From positions 1,531,623 through 1,595,622 of the forward strand of contig JAEPNK010000001.1 in NCBI GenBank assembly GCA_017643495.1: a stretch of 64,000 nucleotides of DNA. Direction: 5' to 3'. The position numbers and the translations under genes are program-made. Below are positions 1-8,638 of the stretch, in pieces. Position 1 is the first letter of the stretch. Each line of letters begins with the position of its first letter. The stretch is from Rhizobiaceae bacterium (GTDB lineage: Bacteria > Pseudomonadota > Alphaproteobacteria > Rhizobiales > Rhizobiaceae). The notes beneath the pieces are model-generated. The model searched no databases. It was given only the letters and a program-made list of their open reading frames with translations, and was not told the DNA's origin.

Positions 1-150
1 GGACATTCCCTGACACCGGGCGATGGAAGCAGAATGGAATTTTTAATCGGAATTGCAAACAAATGGGCCCATTCTGACAATGCATTCTGGTCGCTCCCGA
101 CACGCATTCGCTCCATTGCCGGTAGTCCTGAAGGAGGATTGAAACCGTGA
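1..150 (+). CDS. 3' end of an unidentified gene (partial)
   Basis: A reading frame is open from base 1 and ends at TGA 148-150, giving the last 49 residues of a protein whose start lies outside the window. The stop overlaps the GTG start of the next gene (GTGA), the usual sign of translational coupling in one operon. The tail contains GSRMEFLIGIANKWAHSDN and no motif I can assign. Codon use looks normal for the region. It could be a chance open frame, but the exact stop/start overlap plus a strong ribosome site inside its end argue for a real gene. Confidence 0.55.
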   Translation, partial: GHSLTPGDGSRMEFLIGIANKWAHSDNAFWSLPTRIRSIAGSPEGGLKP

Positions 151-1226
151 CCGGTGACACGCCGCTACCAAACAAAATTTGGCAAAGCGAGTGGGCGAGA
201 AATGTTCTTGCCCTGGTCATTGGTGTGGTCGGCTACCTGGTTGCAGATGCGTTGCATTTTCCTGCTCCCGCTCTGACAGGTCCTGCTCTTTTCACCAGTG
301 TGGTTTCGTTGTCAGGGCTCAAAATCGAGATTCACCCACGGTTCTGCAATATCATTTTCATGCTTATCGGGATCGCAACCGGCACGAGTGTTACGCCGGA
401 TGTATTGGAAGCGGCCCGCCTGTGGCCGGAAAGCTTTCTGTTGTTGTCAGTGGGGATTGTGGTGATTTTTCTGCTTTGCCGCTACATGCTGCAGCGTGTC
501 TGGGGCCTGGACAGGGAAACATCGACATTGGCATCCACTCCAGGACACATGAGTTACGTATTGGGCCTTACGATGGAATCAAAGGCCGACCTTGCTACGG
601 TAAGCGTTGTACAGAGTATTCGTGTATTGGCACTCACCTTGATTGTACCCCTGATCATAACATTGCTCGGCTATGAGCCGGTGGCCCTGGCTTCTTCAGG
701 CAAGCAGTTGCCTGTTCTTGAACTGGTTGTAATTCTCGGTCTTTCATTCCTATGCGCGCTTTGTTTCCAGCGCATACGTCTGGCAGCGGCCTATCTGTTG
801 GCTGGCATGTTTGTTTCGACGCTCATTTTTATAACGGGCACTGTTGAAGGTGTGATGCCGCAAACAATTTATCTGCCTACCATTGTGATCATGGGCACTA
901 TCATCGGGACCAGAATATCAGGGGTCAGTTTCAAGCTTTTCATATCTGCTGCGGGCAGTGGATTGGCCTTGATGATGGTGGCTGTGTTGCTGTCAGCATT
1001 AATGGCAAGTTTTTATGCATGGTGGAGTGGTCTGCCGTTTGGCCAATTGCTGATCGCATTTGCTCCCGGCGGCCTGGAAACGATGATCGCCATGTCGCTT
1101 CTGCTGGATGCTGATCCCGCATATGTGGCTGCCCATCATGTCTGGCGTCTGATCATTTTGACTTTTTTGGCGCCGTTGATGCTTGCAACCCCACGGCTTG
1201 GAAAACAAAAAGGCCCTGATGGTTAG
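147..1226 (+). CDS. AbrB-family integral membrane protein
   Basis: Membrane protein of 359 residues with about ten hydrophobic segments and an internally duplicated architecture, matching the AbrB/ammonia-monooxygenase-related membrane family (the name AbrB is historical; it is not the DNA-binding AbrB). The pattern TPGHMSYV near residue 131 and the related APGGLETMIAMSLLLDADPAYVAAHH near residue 305 are the two repeat cores typical of the family. Function is not established; a transport role is generally assumed. GTG start at 147 follows a perfect AAGGAGGA ribosome site. It is convergent with the chemoreceptor gene on the other strand. No sign of a link to motility. Confidence 0.8.
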   Translation: MTGDTPLPNKIWQSEWARNVLALVIGVVGYLVADALHFPAPALTGPALFTSVVSLSGLKIEIHPRFCNIIFMLIGIATGTSVTPDVLEAARLWPESFLLLSVGIVVIFLLCRYMLQRVWGLDRETSTLASTPGHMSYVLGLTMESKADLATVSVVQSIRVLALTLIVPLIITLLGYEPVALASSGKQLPVLELVVILGLSFLCALCFQRIRLAAAYLLAGMFVSTLIFITGTVEGVMPQTIYLPTIVIMGTIIGTRISGVSFKLFISAAGSGLALMMVAVLLSALMASFYAWWSGLPFGQLLIAFAPGGLETMIAMSLLLDADPAYVAAHHVWRLIILTFLAPLMLATPRLGKQKGPDG

Positions 1227-1234
1227 TCAGGGCC
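1207..1234 (-). terminator. Rho-independent terminator of the first chemoreceptor gene
   Basis: Arms GGCCCTGA (1212-1219) and TCAGGGCC (1227-1234) form an 8-bp stem with a 7-nt loop. Read on the minus strand the hairpin is followed by a T run (complement of 1207-1211). It lies just past the minus-strand chemoreceptor stop and overlaps the stop of the convergent gene. Confidence 0.75.
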
Positions 1235-1261
1235 ATAGCGCTTCGTTGAAGACGGGACTTG

Positions 1262-4069
1262 TCAGGAAACCTTGGCAAGTCTCAATTCTTGGTCCGGACT
1301 ATTCTGGTCATTGAGGTTTATTGCAAAGACAGCGAGCATCGTCGTCAACTCTGTTGCGAGATCAGCCAGTGCCTGGGTTGCTGCATTTGTCTGTTCTGCC
1401 ATCGCTGCATTCTGCTGGGTCATGTCATCAAGTTGACGTATCGCCTGGTTGATTTCTTCCAGGTCCTGTGACTGCTCCTTGGATGTGTTCGCAATCGAAA
1501 GCATGTGTTCGTTCATCAGGTTGACCTTTTCCTCAATCGTATGAATTGAGTCCCCTGTTCCTTTCACGAGTTTCACACCGTTTTCAACTTCACCAACAGA
1601 GGTTGAGATAAGTCCCTTGATCTCCTTGGCAGCTTCGGCAGTACGTCCGGCGAGTTCACGCACTTCTTGTGCGACAACCGCAAAGCCTCGTCCGGCTTCA
1701 CCAGCCCTTGCTGCTTCGACACCGGCATTCAGCGCGAGCAGATTGGTCTGGAATGCAATCTCGTCGATCAGGGAAATGATTTGCGAAATCTTGCCTGAAG
1801 TGTCCTCAATCCGGATCATTGCTTCAATCGCATTTTGGACGATCTTGGAAGCTTCATGCGCTGATGAATTGGTCACTTGCACAATGTCGCTGGCTTCTGT
1901 CGCTTTTTGCGAAGAGTTTACAACCTGTTCCGTAATGCGGCTGAGCGTGTTTGCCGTTTCCTCAATGGATGCAGCCTGTGATTCAGTACGATTGGAAAGG
2001 AGCGTTGCTGCTTCCCGCAATTCATGGCTGTTACCTGAAATGTCTTTGGTGTTCAGTGCAACTCTTGCAAGGGCTTCTTCAAGCTTCTCGAGAGACTGGT
2101 TGAAGTCATCCCGGACCACATCAAGATTGCCTACGAAACTGTCATTGATGCGGATTGTCAGATTGCCATCTGCAAGTTGTTTCAGGCCAGTGCCAAGCTT
2201 GTCCACAGCGAACTGTATCTGTGCCGCTTCTGAAGCTTTCGCCTGTTCGTTTTCCTCGCGTTCACGCTCGACATTCTGCTGAACCGCCTTCGCATCTTCT
2301 TCCATGCGGATTTTTTCAAGGCCGTTGTCCCGGAAGACCATCAGCGCGTTCGCCAACTGGCCGAGTTCGTCTCCACGTTTTGTATGATGCACCTCGGTTT
2401 CCAGATCACCCTTCGCGAGTTTTCGAGTCGAGTTGATCAGTTCGGAAAGCGGCTTGAGTATGCCCAAATGGACAATGAAAAAGCCGATCAGGACACTGGC
2501 AACGATTGCTGCGGCACCAAGCATAACCAGGAACCATGAGCTGCGCACCAGTTGTTCCTTCAGGCCTGCGGATGAAGCTGCAATTGTAGATTGCTCATTG
2601 GCCAGAATGTTTTGGATGGTTGCTGTGATCTCGTTCGTGTCTTTCTGCACCGCAGCAATGGTTTCATCGATTTCCGCTGTAATGCCCAGTTGAGCAATTC
2701 GCTGATCGATCAGTCCAAGTTCTCCCGTTGTGATTTTTTTCAGGGTCTCGAGCATGTCGGCAATGCGTTTGTTGTCAAAACCCGATGCCAGCTTTTCGAA
2801 TTTCTTCAGCACGAAGCCGGTTGACATCTTCATTGAGCCGACAACTTTTGCATCATTGCTCAGGGCGCCCTGAACGATAAGTGCCGTGTATTGTCTGACT
2901 GTCGAGATGGTTTCAAGCGCATTACGCACTTCGATCATTTTTACATTGACCAGATTATTGATCAGGTCCTTGTTGTTGCGGGCCGCTTCCTGGGAATTGA
3001 GAGCCATTGCATCAAACTTGAAGCCGATATCCCTTACCAGTTGGCGGTCGATCTTGGCCTGGGCTTCGACCATGTTGTTCAGTATTTCCGATACGGCAGG
3101 ACTGTCACGATAGAAACCGGGCTTCTTTTTCAGATCCTGAACTGCCTTGTCGTAGGCTGACAATGCAGTGAGTTCGGCATGGAGTTCTTCACCGATGGCA
3201 CCTGCCTCTTTCAGGTTGTCAACTTCTATCGCAATCTGGAAACCTGCTCGTGACATTGCAGTCTTGAACTGCTTTTCGTTCTGCGGATCGTTTGTCATCA
3301 GGAAGGACCCGGCAGCACCGGCCATCGAACCGACATCTGAACGAATAAGAAGAAGTTTCCTGAAACTGTCGAGGTCGACATTAATCAACCGGTCGATGAT
3401 TGCTGCTGCTTCGTTTGCAGCAGCAGTTCCGTCACTCTTGAGTTCCCGATAGGCCTTGTCGAGAAGGGGAGAAAGCAGGAATGACATCTGGTTGTTGATT
3501 TTGAACAATTGCTGGATCATTTGCGAAGAGTTTTCGCTTTTGGCCAGGTTTTCCCGCGTCAGCCGGTCCAGATCGGAGAGTCTTGATTGGAATCTTCCGA
3601 CCGCAGCCTGCAGCTTTTGCATGTCCGCAGAATTTTCCTGGGTCTGGGAGTCCGCTTCAACGACCTGGGTTAGTGCGTTCACATCACTCTCCAATGTATT
3701 GAAGGCGGTGATGCGGGTGTCTTCTGTTTTTGCGCCGATCAACTGTGATGCTGAAATCGTGATTTCGTTGCTCTTGATCGCAAGTTCACCTGCGCGGACC
3801 AGCGCAGGTACCCGGTTTTCGTTGAACTGGGTGAATTGTTGTTCGGCAGAGTTGAATGAAAGAACAGCAATAACCGTGGCTATTGCAGACAATCCGGCCA
3901 TAATTGTAATGGACGCCAACAATTTTGGACGAAGACCCAGTTTGGACAATCCGTTGCCTGAAAGCACTGGTTTCAGGTTGATTTTCGGCAAGTCGATTTT
4001 CGGAAGTTTCGAAAACACGGCAGCAACCCCGCAAAAATAGAGAATCGTTCGATACAAAATATTGAGCAA
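1262..4069 (-). CDS. Methyl-accepting chemotaxis protein (large periplasmic sensor)
   Basis: Chemoreceptor of up to 935 residues. Order: a basic N-terminal cytoplasmic tail with a repeated [12 protein letters not shown] stretch (residues 22-33), TM1 at about 50-72, a very large helical periplasmic domain of roughly 450 residues, TM2 near 520-548, HAMP ([19 protein letters not shown]), then the signalling domain with the hallmark hairpin tip ([20 protein letters not shown]). The periplasmic domain is about three times the usual length and looks like a long helical bundle, as in HBM-type receptors. The longest frame begins with TTG at 4069; a GTG at 4016-4018 behind a GGGG stretch is a plausible alternative. 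No CheR/CheB-binding pentapeptide at the C-terminus. Ligand unknown. Single gene with its own terminator. Confidence 0.93.
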   Translation of the reverse strand: MLNILYRTILYFCGVAAVFSKLPKIDLPKINLKPVLSGNGLSKLGLRPKLLASITIMAGLSAIATVIAVLSFNSAEQQFTQFNENRVPALVRAGELAIKSNEITISASQLIGAKTEDTRITAFNTLESDVNALTQVVEADSQTQENSADMQKLQAAVGRFQSRLSDLDRLTRENLAKSENSSQMIQQLFKINNQMSFLLSPLLDKAYRELKSDGTAAANEAAAIIDRLINVDLDSFRKLLLIRSDVGSMAGAAGSFLMTNDPQNEKQFKTAMSRAGFQIAIEVDNLKEAGAIGEELHAELTALSAYDKAVQDLKKKPGFYRDSPAVSEILNNMVEAQAKIDRQLVRDIGFKFDAMALNSQEAARNNKDLINNLVNVKMIEVRNALETISTVRQYTALIVQGALSNDAKVVGSMKMSTGFVLKKFEKLASGFDNKRIADMLETLKKITTGELGLIDQRIAQLGITAEIDETIAAVQKDTNEITATIQNILANEQSTIAASSAGLKEQLVRSSWFLVMLGAAAIVASVLIGFFIVHLGILKPLSELINSTRKLAKGDLETEVHHTKRGDELGQLANALMVFRDNGLEKIRMEEDAKAVQQNVEREREENEQAKASEAAQIQFAVDKLGTGLKQLADGNLTIRINDSFVGNLDVVRDDFNQSLEKLEEALARVALNTKDISGNSHELREAATLLSNRTESQAASIEETANTLSRITEQVVNSSQKATEASDIVQVTNSSAHEASKIVQNAIEAMIRIEDTSGKISQIISLIDEIAFQTNLLALNAGVEAARAGEAGRGFAVVAQEVRELAGRTAEAAKEIKGLISTSVGEVENGVKLVKGTGDSIHTIEEKVNLMNEHMLSIANTSKEQSQDLEEINQAIRQLDDMTQQNAAMAEQTNAATQALADLATELTTMLAVFAINLNDQNSPDQELRLAKVS

Positions 4070-4303
4070 TTCATTCGCGAGGCTTGCGTCAATCTGTCTG
4101 AAAACATGATTTAATCATCAGTTTGCAGGTATTGAACTGGTATCCGAAAACATATTGCGCTAGTTTTTTCAGATCATGCAGTCATACTGTATTGATTGCA
4201 TGATTCTCTGATTGCGGAAGCTGGACGCACATCATCAAATTCTAACTCTCTTGTTCTTGCTCACATTGCAGGAATACAAGCGTTGTTTCGATGAGGCTGT
4301 TAC

Positions 4304-4615
4304 GTGTCACCACTTTCTGCTGTTCAGGACATTTCAAACGAAATCGAAAATTCCCGTGCACAACAACTGATCGCCAGCTTTGCTGATGCTGATCGAGAAT
4401 TGTTGCAGCATATTCATGATGCCAATCACCATGCAGTCGCTGAACTTGGTCGACGCACCGATGAGTTGCTCAACCAGTTGGTTGAGTTTGACACGAGTGA
4501 CAAAAAGCAAATGAAAATGGTGTTGCGGTTCTTGATGGAACGATTTGTCATTCCCGAAAACTCAGGTCCGGAATTACGTCAGCGTATTGTGATGAAAGCT
4601 CTTGCTCAGGTGTAA
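4304..4615 (+). CDS. Hypothetical small helical protein
   Basis: A 103-residue, highly charged, mostly helical protein without signal peptide or membrane segment. GTG start at 4304 follows GATGAGGC. I do not recognise a family. It sits alone between the promoter region of the chemoreceptor gene and the LuxR-type regulator gene (convergent with the latter), inside an otherwise flagellar neighbourhood. The preserved frame and normal codon use support a real gene; a role in motility is only suggested by location. Confidence 0.6.
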   Translation: MSPLSAVQDISNEIENSRAQQLIASFADADRELLQHIHDANHHAVAELGRRTDELLNQLVEFDTSDKKQMKMVLRFLMERFVIPENSGPELRQRIVMKALAQV

Positions 4616-4659
4616 ATCCTGGCTGAAACGCGGCGATGGGAGGAGACTGTCCGCAGCGG

Positions 4660-5400
4660 TTAGATGTAGCCTCGCCGCAAGGCTATACCCACCATGTGCG
4701 GGCGATTGACTGCACCAAGTTTTCTGCCAACCGTAACCAGATAGTTGTTTATTGTATTTTCCGACAAACCAAGGATCATGCCGATTTCGTAACTTGTCTT
4801 GCCTTCGGACGTCCATAACAGGCATTCATATTCGCGCTTTGAAAGTTTTGAGTCGGTTCGACTCTTTTCGCCAATGATTTCCATGGCTTTGGCAAACACT
4901 TGATTTGCCAACTCTTGCAATTCGTCAAACTCTTCTTCGTTTTTTAAACTCTTGTTGCCTGTTAGAATCAGGAAGCCTTTCTGCCCCCCCTTGATGTTCG
5001 TTCTGATCCCGACACCATGTGACATTGAGCTTTGTGAGAAAAGCGTCCTGCCAACCGGTTCTTTTTGATCGCAACCGCTATTGTACATTTCCTTGGCGGT
5101 CCACAAGAAGGGCCGATCCGTATCACGGGTCTGTTCTGCAAACGGACTTTCTTTGAGAAGAAATGCATGATCGTAAGCTTTGACCATAGCTGCAGGCCAA
5201 TTGCCCGAAAGCATCAGCTCGTAAAGGCTGTAATGATAGTCTTCGGGATACTTCAACAAGGCAAAGTACTGATAACCGCATTCATTGGTGAATTCTTTGC
5301 ACGTTGCAAACAAGTCCACTTCAGACGTGCATTCGTCTACGTCCTGAATGTAATTCCTGAGACTGCCCACCAATTTCTGCTCCGCCAAACAGTTCATCAT
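4660..5400 (-). CDS. LuxR-family transcription regulator, VisN/VisR-like
   Basis: An N-terminal autoinducer-binding-type sensor domain is followed by a LuxR helix-turn-helix at about residues 185-246 (LSKREYECLLWTSEGKTSYE, then IGMILGLSENTINNYL). The frame extends to a GTG at 5448, but tandem ATGs at 5400/5397 give 246 residues, close to the roughly 245 residues of rhizobial VisN and VisR. The longer start would put a 16-bp palindrome (5435-5450) over the start codon. In Sinorhizobium a VisN-VisR pair is the master regulator of flagellar genes; here only one such gene is present, so the partner would have to be elsewhere, or this is an unrelated LuxR solo. The assignment rests on domain type, length and flagellar context. 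Confidence 0.75.
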   Translation of the reverse strand: MMNCLAEQKLVGSLRNYIQDVDECTSEVDLFATCKEFTNECGYQYFALLKYPEDYHYSLYELMLSGNWPAAMVKAYDHAFLLKESPFAEQTRDTDRPFLWTAKEMYNSGCDQKEPVGRTLFSQSSMSHGVGIRTNIKGGQKGFLILTGNKSLKNEEEFDELQELANQVFAKAMEIIGEKSRTDSKLSKREYECLLWTSEGKTSYEIGMILGLSENTINNYLVTVGRKLGAVNRPHMVGIALRRGYI

Positions 5401-5434
5401 GTTCTCGCATGACGTCGAAGATGATTGAGTGTAC

Positions 5435-5450
5435 AGGTGCGAACGCACCT
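5435..5450. promoter_or_regulatory. Inverted repeat upstream of the LuxR-type gene
   Basis: AGGTGCG-AA-CGCACCT is a perfect 7-bp inverted repeat with a 2-bp centre, 34 bp upstream of the preferred start of the LuxR-type regulator. Size and symmetry resemble a lux-box operator, suggesting autoregulation. It could alternatively form a small hairpin in the mRNA. Confidence 0.45.
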
Positions 5451-5588
5451 AGAACAAGGCTCACAGGAAAATAATTCCTGCCGTTTGTACGTGAGGCCAA
5501 ATCATCCGAGAATGGGAATGTATTCACGCGCATTCGAGGGGAGATACAACAAGCATCTGCCAGCTTTTTGCCGTGCATATCTACGAAA

Positions 5589-5621
5589 AAGCCGGCTTGC
5601 TGGGTGGGAGCAAGCCGGCTT
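5589..5621 (-). terminator. Strong hairpin terminator downstream of the flgF operon
   Basis: Perfect 13-bp arms AAGCCGGCTTGCT (5589-5601) and AGCAAGCCGGCTT (5609-5621) with loop GGGTGGG. On the minus strand the hairpin runs directly into TTTTT, so it should terminate the minus-strand operon whose last recognised gene ends at 5772. The 150 bp between that gene and the hairpin hold no convincing gene. Confidence 0.75.
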
Positions 5622-5771
5622 AAGTCGGCAGAAATTTTTTTGGGGAAAGCCTGCCAACCCTTGAGACGGGCTTTCGGAAAACCTTGGCCCTTGCACATAC
5701 AATAGGCATTCAATGTTGCGTCAAGCTTGTGCTGGCGGGTTAAGCAGGCTTCGCTGGAAGTTCATTTGTAA

Positions 5772-5969
5772 TTAGATAAGAGAAGAAAAATATACGCCTG
5801 TAATTGCAATGAATGCGCCGGCGGCGAGCCCCATCATGAAGGTGGCAAAAATATCGCTGTTTTGGTCTGCAGCCTTGTTGGCGAGAACCATTCCAACGGA
5901 ATCTGACAATGCTTTCTGCAGTTCCGCTTTGCTCAATTGGTCGATTGGCTTGTTTTTCCAGTGTAGCAT
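5772..5969 (-). CDS. Small single-pass membrane protein
   Basis: A 65-residue protein: polar N-terminus (MLHWKNKPIDQLSKAELQKAL) and one C-terminal hydrophobic segment (FATFMMGLAAGAFIAITGVY). The frame extends upstream to 6008, but the ATG at 5969 is preceded by GGAAAGAG at good spacing and is preferred. It is the last gene of the minus-strand operon after flgF. Small membrane proteins of this kind occur in rhizobial flagellar clusters, but I cannot name a family. It could be a motor-associated or regulatory membrane peptide; function unknown. Confidence 0.6.
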   Translation of the reverse strand: MLHWKNKPIDQLSKAELQKALSDSVGMVLANKAADQNSDIFATFMMGLAAGAFIAITGVYFSSLI

Positions 5970-6069
5970 TTTGCAACTCTTTCCGATTGTTTTCCGGAAG
6001 AGATGCAAAATGTGTGCCAGAATCTGGGGTTAACCCGATACTGGCGAAAACCGGGTAAGCGGGGCGCTC

Positions 6070-6792
6070 TTATCGTCCACCAAGCTCGTTAACTGCTTTG
6101 GAGATTGTGCTGTCTGTCCGCTCAATCATGGTGGAGGCGTTATTGAACGTCTTCGTAATTGCAATCAGACTTGCAAGTTCCTTCATGGGATTAACGTTCG
6201 AGTTTTCAATGAAGCCCTGGTTTACAGAGTTGTTCGTACCGGCAGCAATGGGAACGCCCGGGCGGTCCGTGAAGATGGCGGAGTTGGAATAACGGCCTAT
6301 CATGCTGTCCTGACTGATCTGGAAAATACCGAGATTGCCAACAGGACGGCCGTTCTCCAGAATGCGCCCGTCAGGGGCGATTTCAGGCGCACCATTTCTC
6401 GGATCAAGCTGGATCGGAGCGCCACCGGCATCGAGGACAGCATTTCCGTCGAGTGTTTGCAATTCACCGAATGCGGTTACCTTGAAACGACCATCCCGTG
6501 TATAGGCAGGTCCGCTTGGCGTGTTGATCGAAAACCATGCATCTCCTGATATCGCCACATCAAGCGGATTGCCGGTCTGTTCAAGCGTGCCTTGTTCCAG
6601 CGATGTATAAAGCTTGGCAACCGTCGGGTAGTGAACATCTTCGGATGAAGTTCTTGAAATCAGGCTTTTGAAGTCAACACTCTCGGTACGGTATCCGGCA
6701 GTGTTCATGTTCGCGATATTGTTAGCGATAACCGTTAGCTGCTTTTGCATGTTCCTTTGTGCGGCGGCGGCTACGTAAAGCGAGGATTCCAT
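6070..6792 (-). CDS. flgF: Flagellar basal-body rod protein FlgF
   Basis: Proximal rod component of the flagellar basal body, exported through the type III apparatus and assembled in the periplasm. The 240-residue protein opens with the rod/hook signature (NMQKQLTVIANNIANMNTAGYRTESV split over residues 14-39) and ends with the matching C-terminal helix (PMKELASLIAITKTFNNA), with the central FlgF/G/E fold (GDAWFSINTPSGPAYTRDG). Length is as expected. It is transcribed leftward after the DUF1217 gene, divergent from motA. In Sinorhizobium the export ATPase fliI follows flgF; here it does not. Confidence 0.95.
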   Translation of the reverse strand: MESSLYVAAAAQRNMQKQLTVIANNIANMNTAGYRTESVDFKSLISRTSSEDVHYPTVAKLYTSLEQGTLEQTGNPLDVAISGDAWFSINTPSGPAYTRDGRFKVTAFGELQTLDGNAVLDAGGAPIQLDPRNGAPEIAPDGRILENGRPVGNLGIFQISQDSMIGRYSNSAIFTDRPGVPIAAGTNNSVNQGFIENSNVNPMKELASLIAITKTFNNASTMIERTDSTISKAVNELGGR

Positions 6793-6825
6793 GATTTAGT
6801 GTCCTGATTGCGTGAAGGGGTGAAA

Positions 6826-7593
6826 TTACCTGCGGAAAGACTGCAGGGATGAGATGAGATCAAGAGACAGGCTTTGAACGCCCGAGAACATGCCGACCAG
6901 TGGAGGAACCGAGACCTGGCTTGAATTTTGAGTGTCCCAAAGGTTCAGAAACCGGTTTGTCAGCTCTTTCACTTTCTCGGGGTCTTTAAGGTCTTCCAGG
7001 TCAAGCCGGTCCTTGATGATGTCTGATTGCTTGTCGATATCCTGAAGGGCCATCTGTTCAGGGAGTTGGAAGGCGGTCTGGATCACCTGGAACAATGCCC
7101 GGTCACCAATGATTTCATAGGCATTGTCTATTTCCTCAGCCTTGCGCTCGAAATAAATGGCAAGCCGTGCACCGGTATTCTGATCGCCGGCTTCCTGTTC
7201 CAGTTGTGCCTGAAAGAAGCGATCGACAACGCCTTCGGTAGCACGTGTAAAACTTGTGGTTGCCGCACCAAAACTCTGAAAATCGAAATCATCCGCCAAC
7301 TCTTTGTAGCGCGGATCTGTAAGGCGGTCCGCAAGCCCGTCTTCACCATCCGCTTCGCCTTCGACGATTTTCTGGATAAATGCCCGGGCATAGCTCATTT
7401 CTTCAAGGCCATAAGCCTTGAGTGCAAAGTTGAGCAGGCGCTGGTCGGATACCAGATCTTCTGCGCTTTTCACATTGCCTATGTTTTCCCGGTAATATTC
7501 CACCTCACGCGAAATGACCGGTGAAGATGACAGGCGGTCGAGCGTTTTCTGGGAGTTCTCGGCAAATAGTTTGTAGGTGGTGACGGCGTCCAT
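6826..7593 (-). CDS. DUF1217 family flagellar-cluster protein
   Basis: A cytoplasmic, acidic, helical protein of 255 residues matching the DUF1217 family, which in rhizobia sits next to flgF and motA (the Sinorhizobium SMc03023 position, from memory). Visible features: N-terminal TYKLFAENSQKTLDRLSSSP, the core VEYYRENIGNVKSAEDLVSD and repeated helices with FALKAYGLE and FQTAF-like pieces. A GGAG ribosome site precedes ATG 7593. First gene of the minus-strand operon DUF1217-flgF-small membrane protein. Its biochemical function is not known; linkage implies a role in flagellar assembly or motor function. Confidence 0.85.
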   Translation of the reverse strand: MDAVTTYKLFAENSQKTLDRLSSSPVISREVEYYRENIGNVKSAEDLVSDQRLLNFALKAYGLEEMSYARAFIQKIVEGEADGEDGLADRLTDPRYKELADDFDFQSFGAATTSFTRATEGVVDRFFQAQLEQEAGDQNTGARLAIYFERKAEEIDNAYEIIGDRALFQVIQTAFQLPEQMALQDIDKQSDIIKDRLDLEDLKDPEKVKELTNRFLNLWDTQNSSQVSVPPLVGMFSGVQSLSLDLISSLQSFRR

Positions 7594-7680
7594 AAATCAC
7601 TCCGGCGGAAATTCAGTTGCATACTCTGCGGTCTTGCTTGTCTGAAGCTTGGCTCGGTTGCCACTGAAACATTTCGCGTT

Positions 7681-7698
7681 GCCAGCTTCACGCAAGGC
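7681..7698. promoter_or_regulatory. Shared 18-bp promoter element, copy upstream of motA
   Basis: GCCAGCTTCACGCAAGGC lies in the divergent interval between the flgF operon and motA, ending 67 bp before the preferred motA start. The identical 18-mer occurs upstream of flgE (39679-39696), and its core TTCACGCAAG upstream of flgB (13731-13740). Likely a binding site of a flagellar regulator or part of a promoter. Confidence 0.6.
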
Positions 7699-7765
7699 GC
7701 AGCATGCATGAATGAACGAAGCTATCGGCATTTCACTGCCAGCCATTGAACACGGGGAAAATGAA

Positions 7766-8638
7766 TTGACCATTATCGTTGGCTTTATATTTACCATGAT
7801 TTGCATGCTGGGTGGTTTTGTAGCCATGGGCGGAAAACTGGGTGTCCTCATCCAGCCTTGGGAATATGTGATCATCGGAGGCTCGGCCATTGGCACCTTT
7901 ATTGTCGCCAATCCCATGCCCGTGATCAAGGATACCGGGAAGGCGACCATGGAAGCCTTTGCCAACCGGGCGCCCAAAAACGAAGACTATCTTGAAATCA
8001 TTGGGCTGCTTTTCACCCTGATGCAGGAGATACGCGCAAAAACACGGGCGGAAGTTGAAGGTCATATCGATGAGCCAGAAAACTCTCCGATCTTCCAGAA
8101 TTACCAGCGTATCCTTGCCGACAAGGACAAACTCAATTTCATTACCGACTATGTCCGCCTGATCATGCTGGGCAATGCCCGTCCGCACGAAATCGAGGCG
8201 TTGATGGAAGAGGAAATTCACACACTTTCACAAGACCGTCTCAAGCCATACCAGGCGGTCCAGTCTGTGGCAGATGCACTGCCGGCTCTCGGCATCGTTG
8301 CCGCGGTTCTCGGTGTTATCAAGGCGATGGGTTCGCTGGACAAGCCACCAGAAATTCTTGGTGCGCTGATTGGTGCGGCTTTGGTGGGCACGTTCGCGGG
8401 GATTTTCATGTCATATGGCATGGCAGGCCCTCTTGCTGCCAAGATAAAATCGGTACGCCAGAAGCAAAGCCGTCAGTTTGTGGTGATCAAGCAAACCTTG
8501 ATTGCCTTCATGAATGGCGCGACGCCGCACATTGCGATTGAGCATGGCCGCAAAACCGTATCCGCCAAGGATCGGCCAACCCTGGACATGGTTGAAGAGC
8601 AGACGATGAATGCTCCTGTTGCGGTGGCAGCTGAATAA
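7766..8638 (+). CDS. motA: Flagellar stator protein MotA
   Basis: Proton-channel stator subunit that converts ion flow to torque against FliG. Four membrane segments are visible (TIIVGFIFTMICMLGGFVAM, WEYVIIGGSAIGTFIVA, LPALGIVAAVLGVI, ALVGTFAGIFMSYGM) with the large cytoplasmic loop between the second and third and the conserved channel proline in LPALG. The frame can be extended to ATG 7712, but TTG 7766 is preceded by GGGGAA and gives 290 residues beginning at the first membrane helix, the normal family start. The stop overlaps fliM. The partner motB is 26 kb away, the rhizobial arrangement. Confidence 0.95.
   Translation: MTIIVGFIFTMICMLGGFVAMGGKLGVLIQPWEYVIIGGSAIGTFIVANPMPVIKDTGKATMEAFANRAPKNEDYLEIIGLLFTLMQEIRAKTRAEVEGHIDEPENSPIFQNYQRILADKDKLNFITDYVRLIMLGNARPHEIEALMEEEIHTLSQDRLKPYQAVQSVADALPALGIVAAVLGVIKAMGSLDKPPEILGALIGAALVGTFAGIFMSYGMAGPLAAKIKSVRQKQSRQFVVIKQTLIAFMNGATPHIAIEHGRKTVSAKDRPTLDMVEEQTMNAPVAVAAE

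Noticed and set aside
1617-2282. 221-codon plus-strand frame opposite the first chemoreceptor gene
   Set aside because: It is the antisense shadow of the conserved signalling domain; composition is Ser/Arg-rich as expected of a mirror frame, with no ribosome site or family match.
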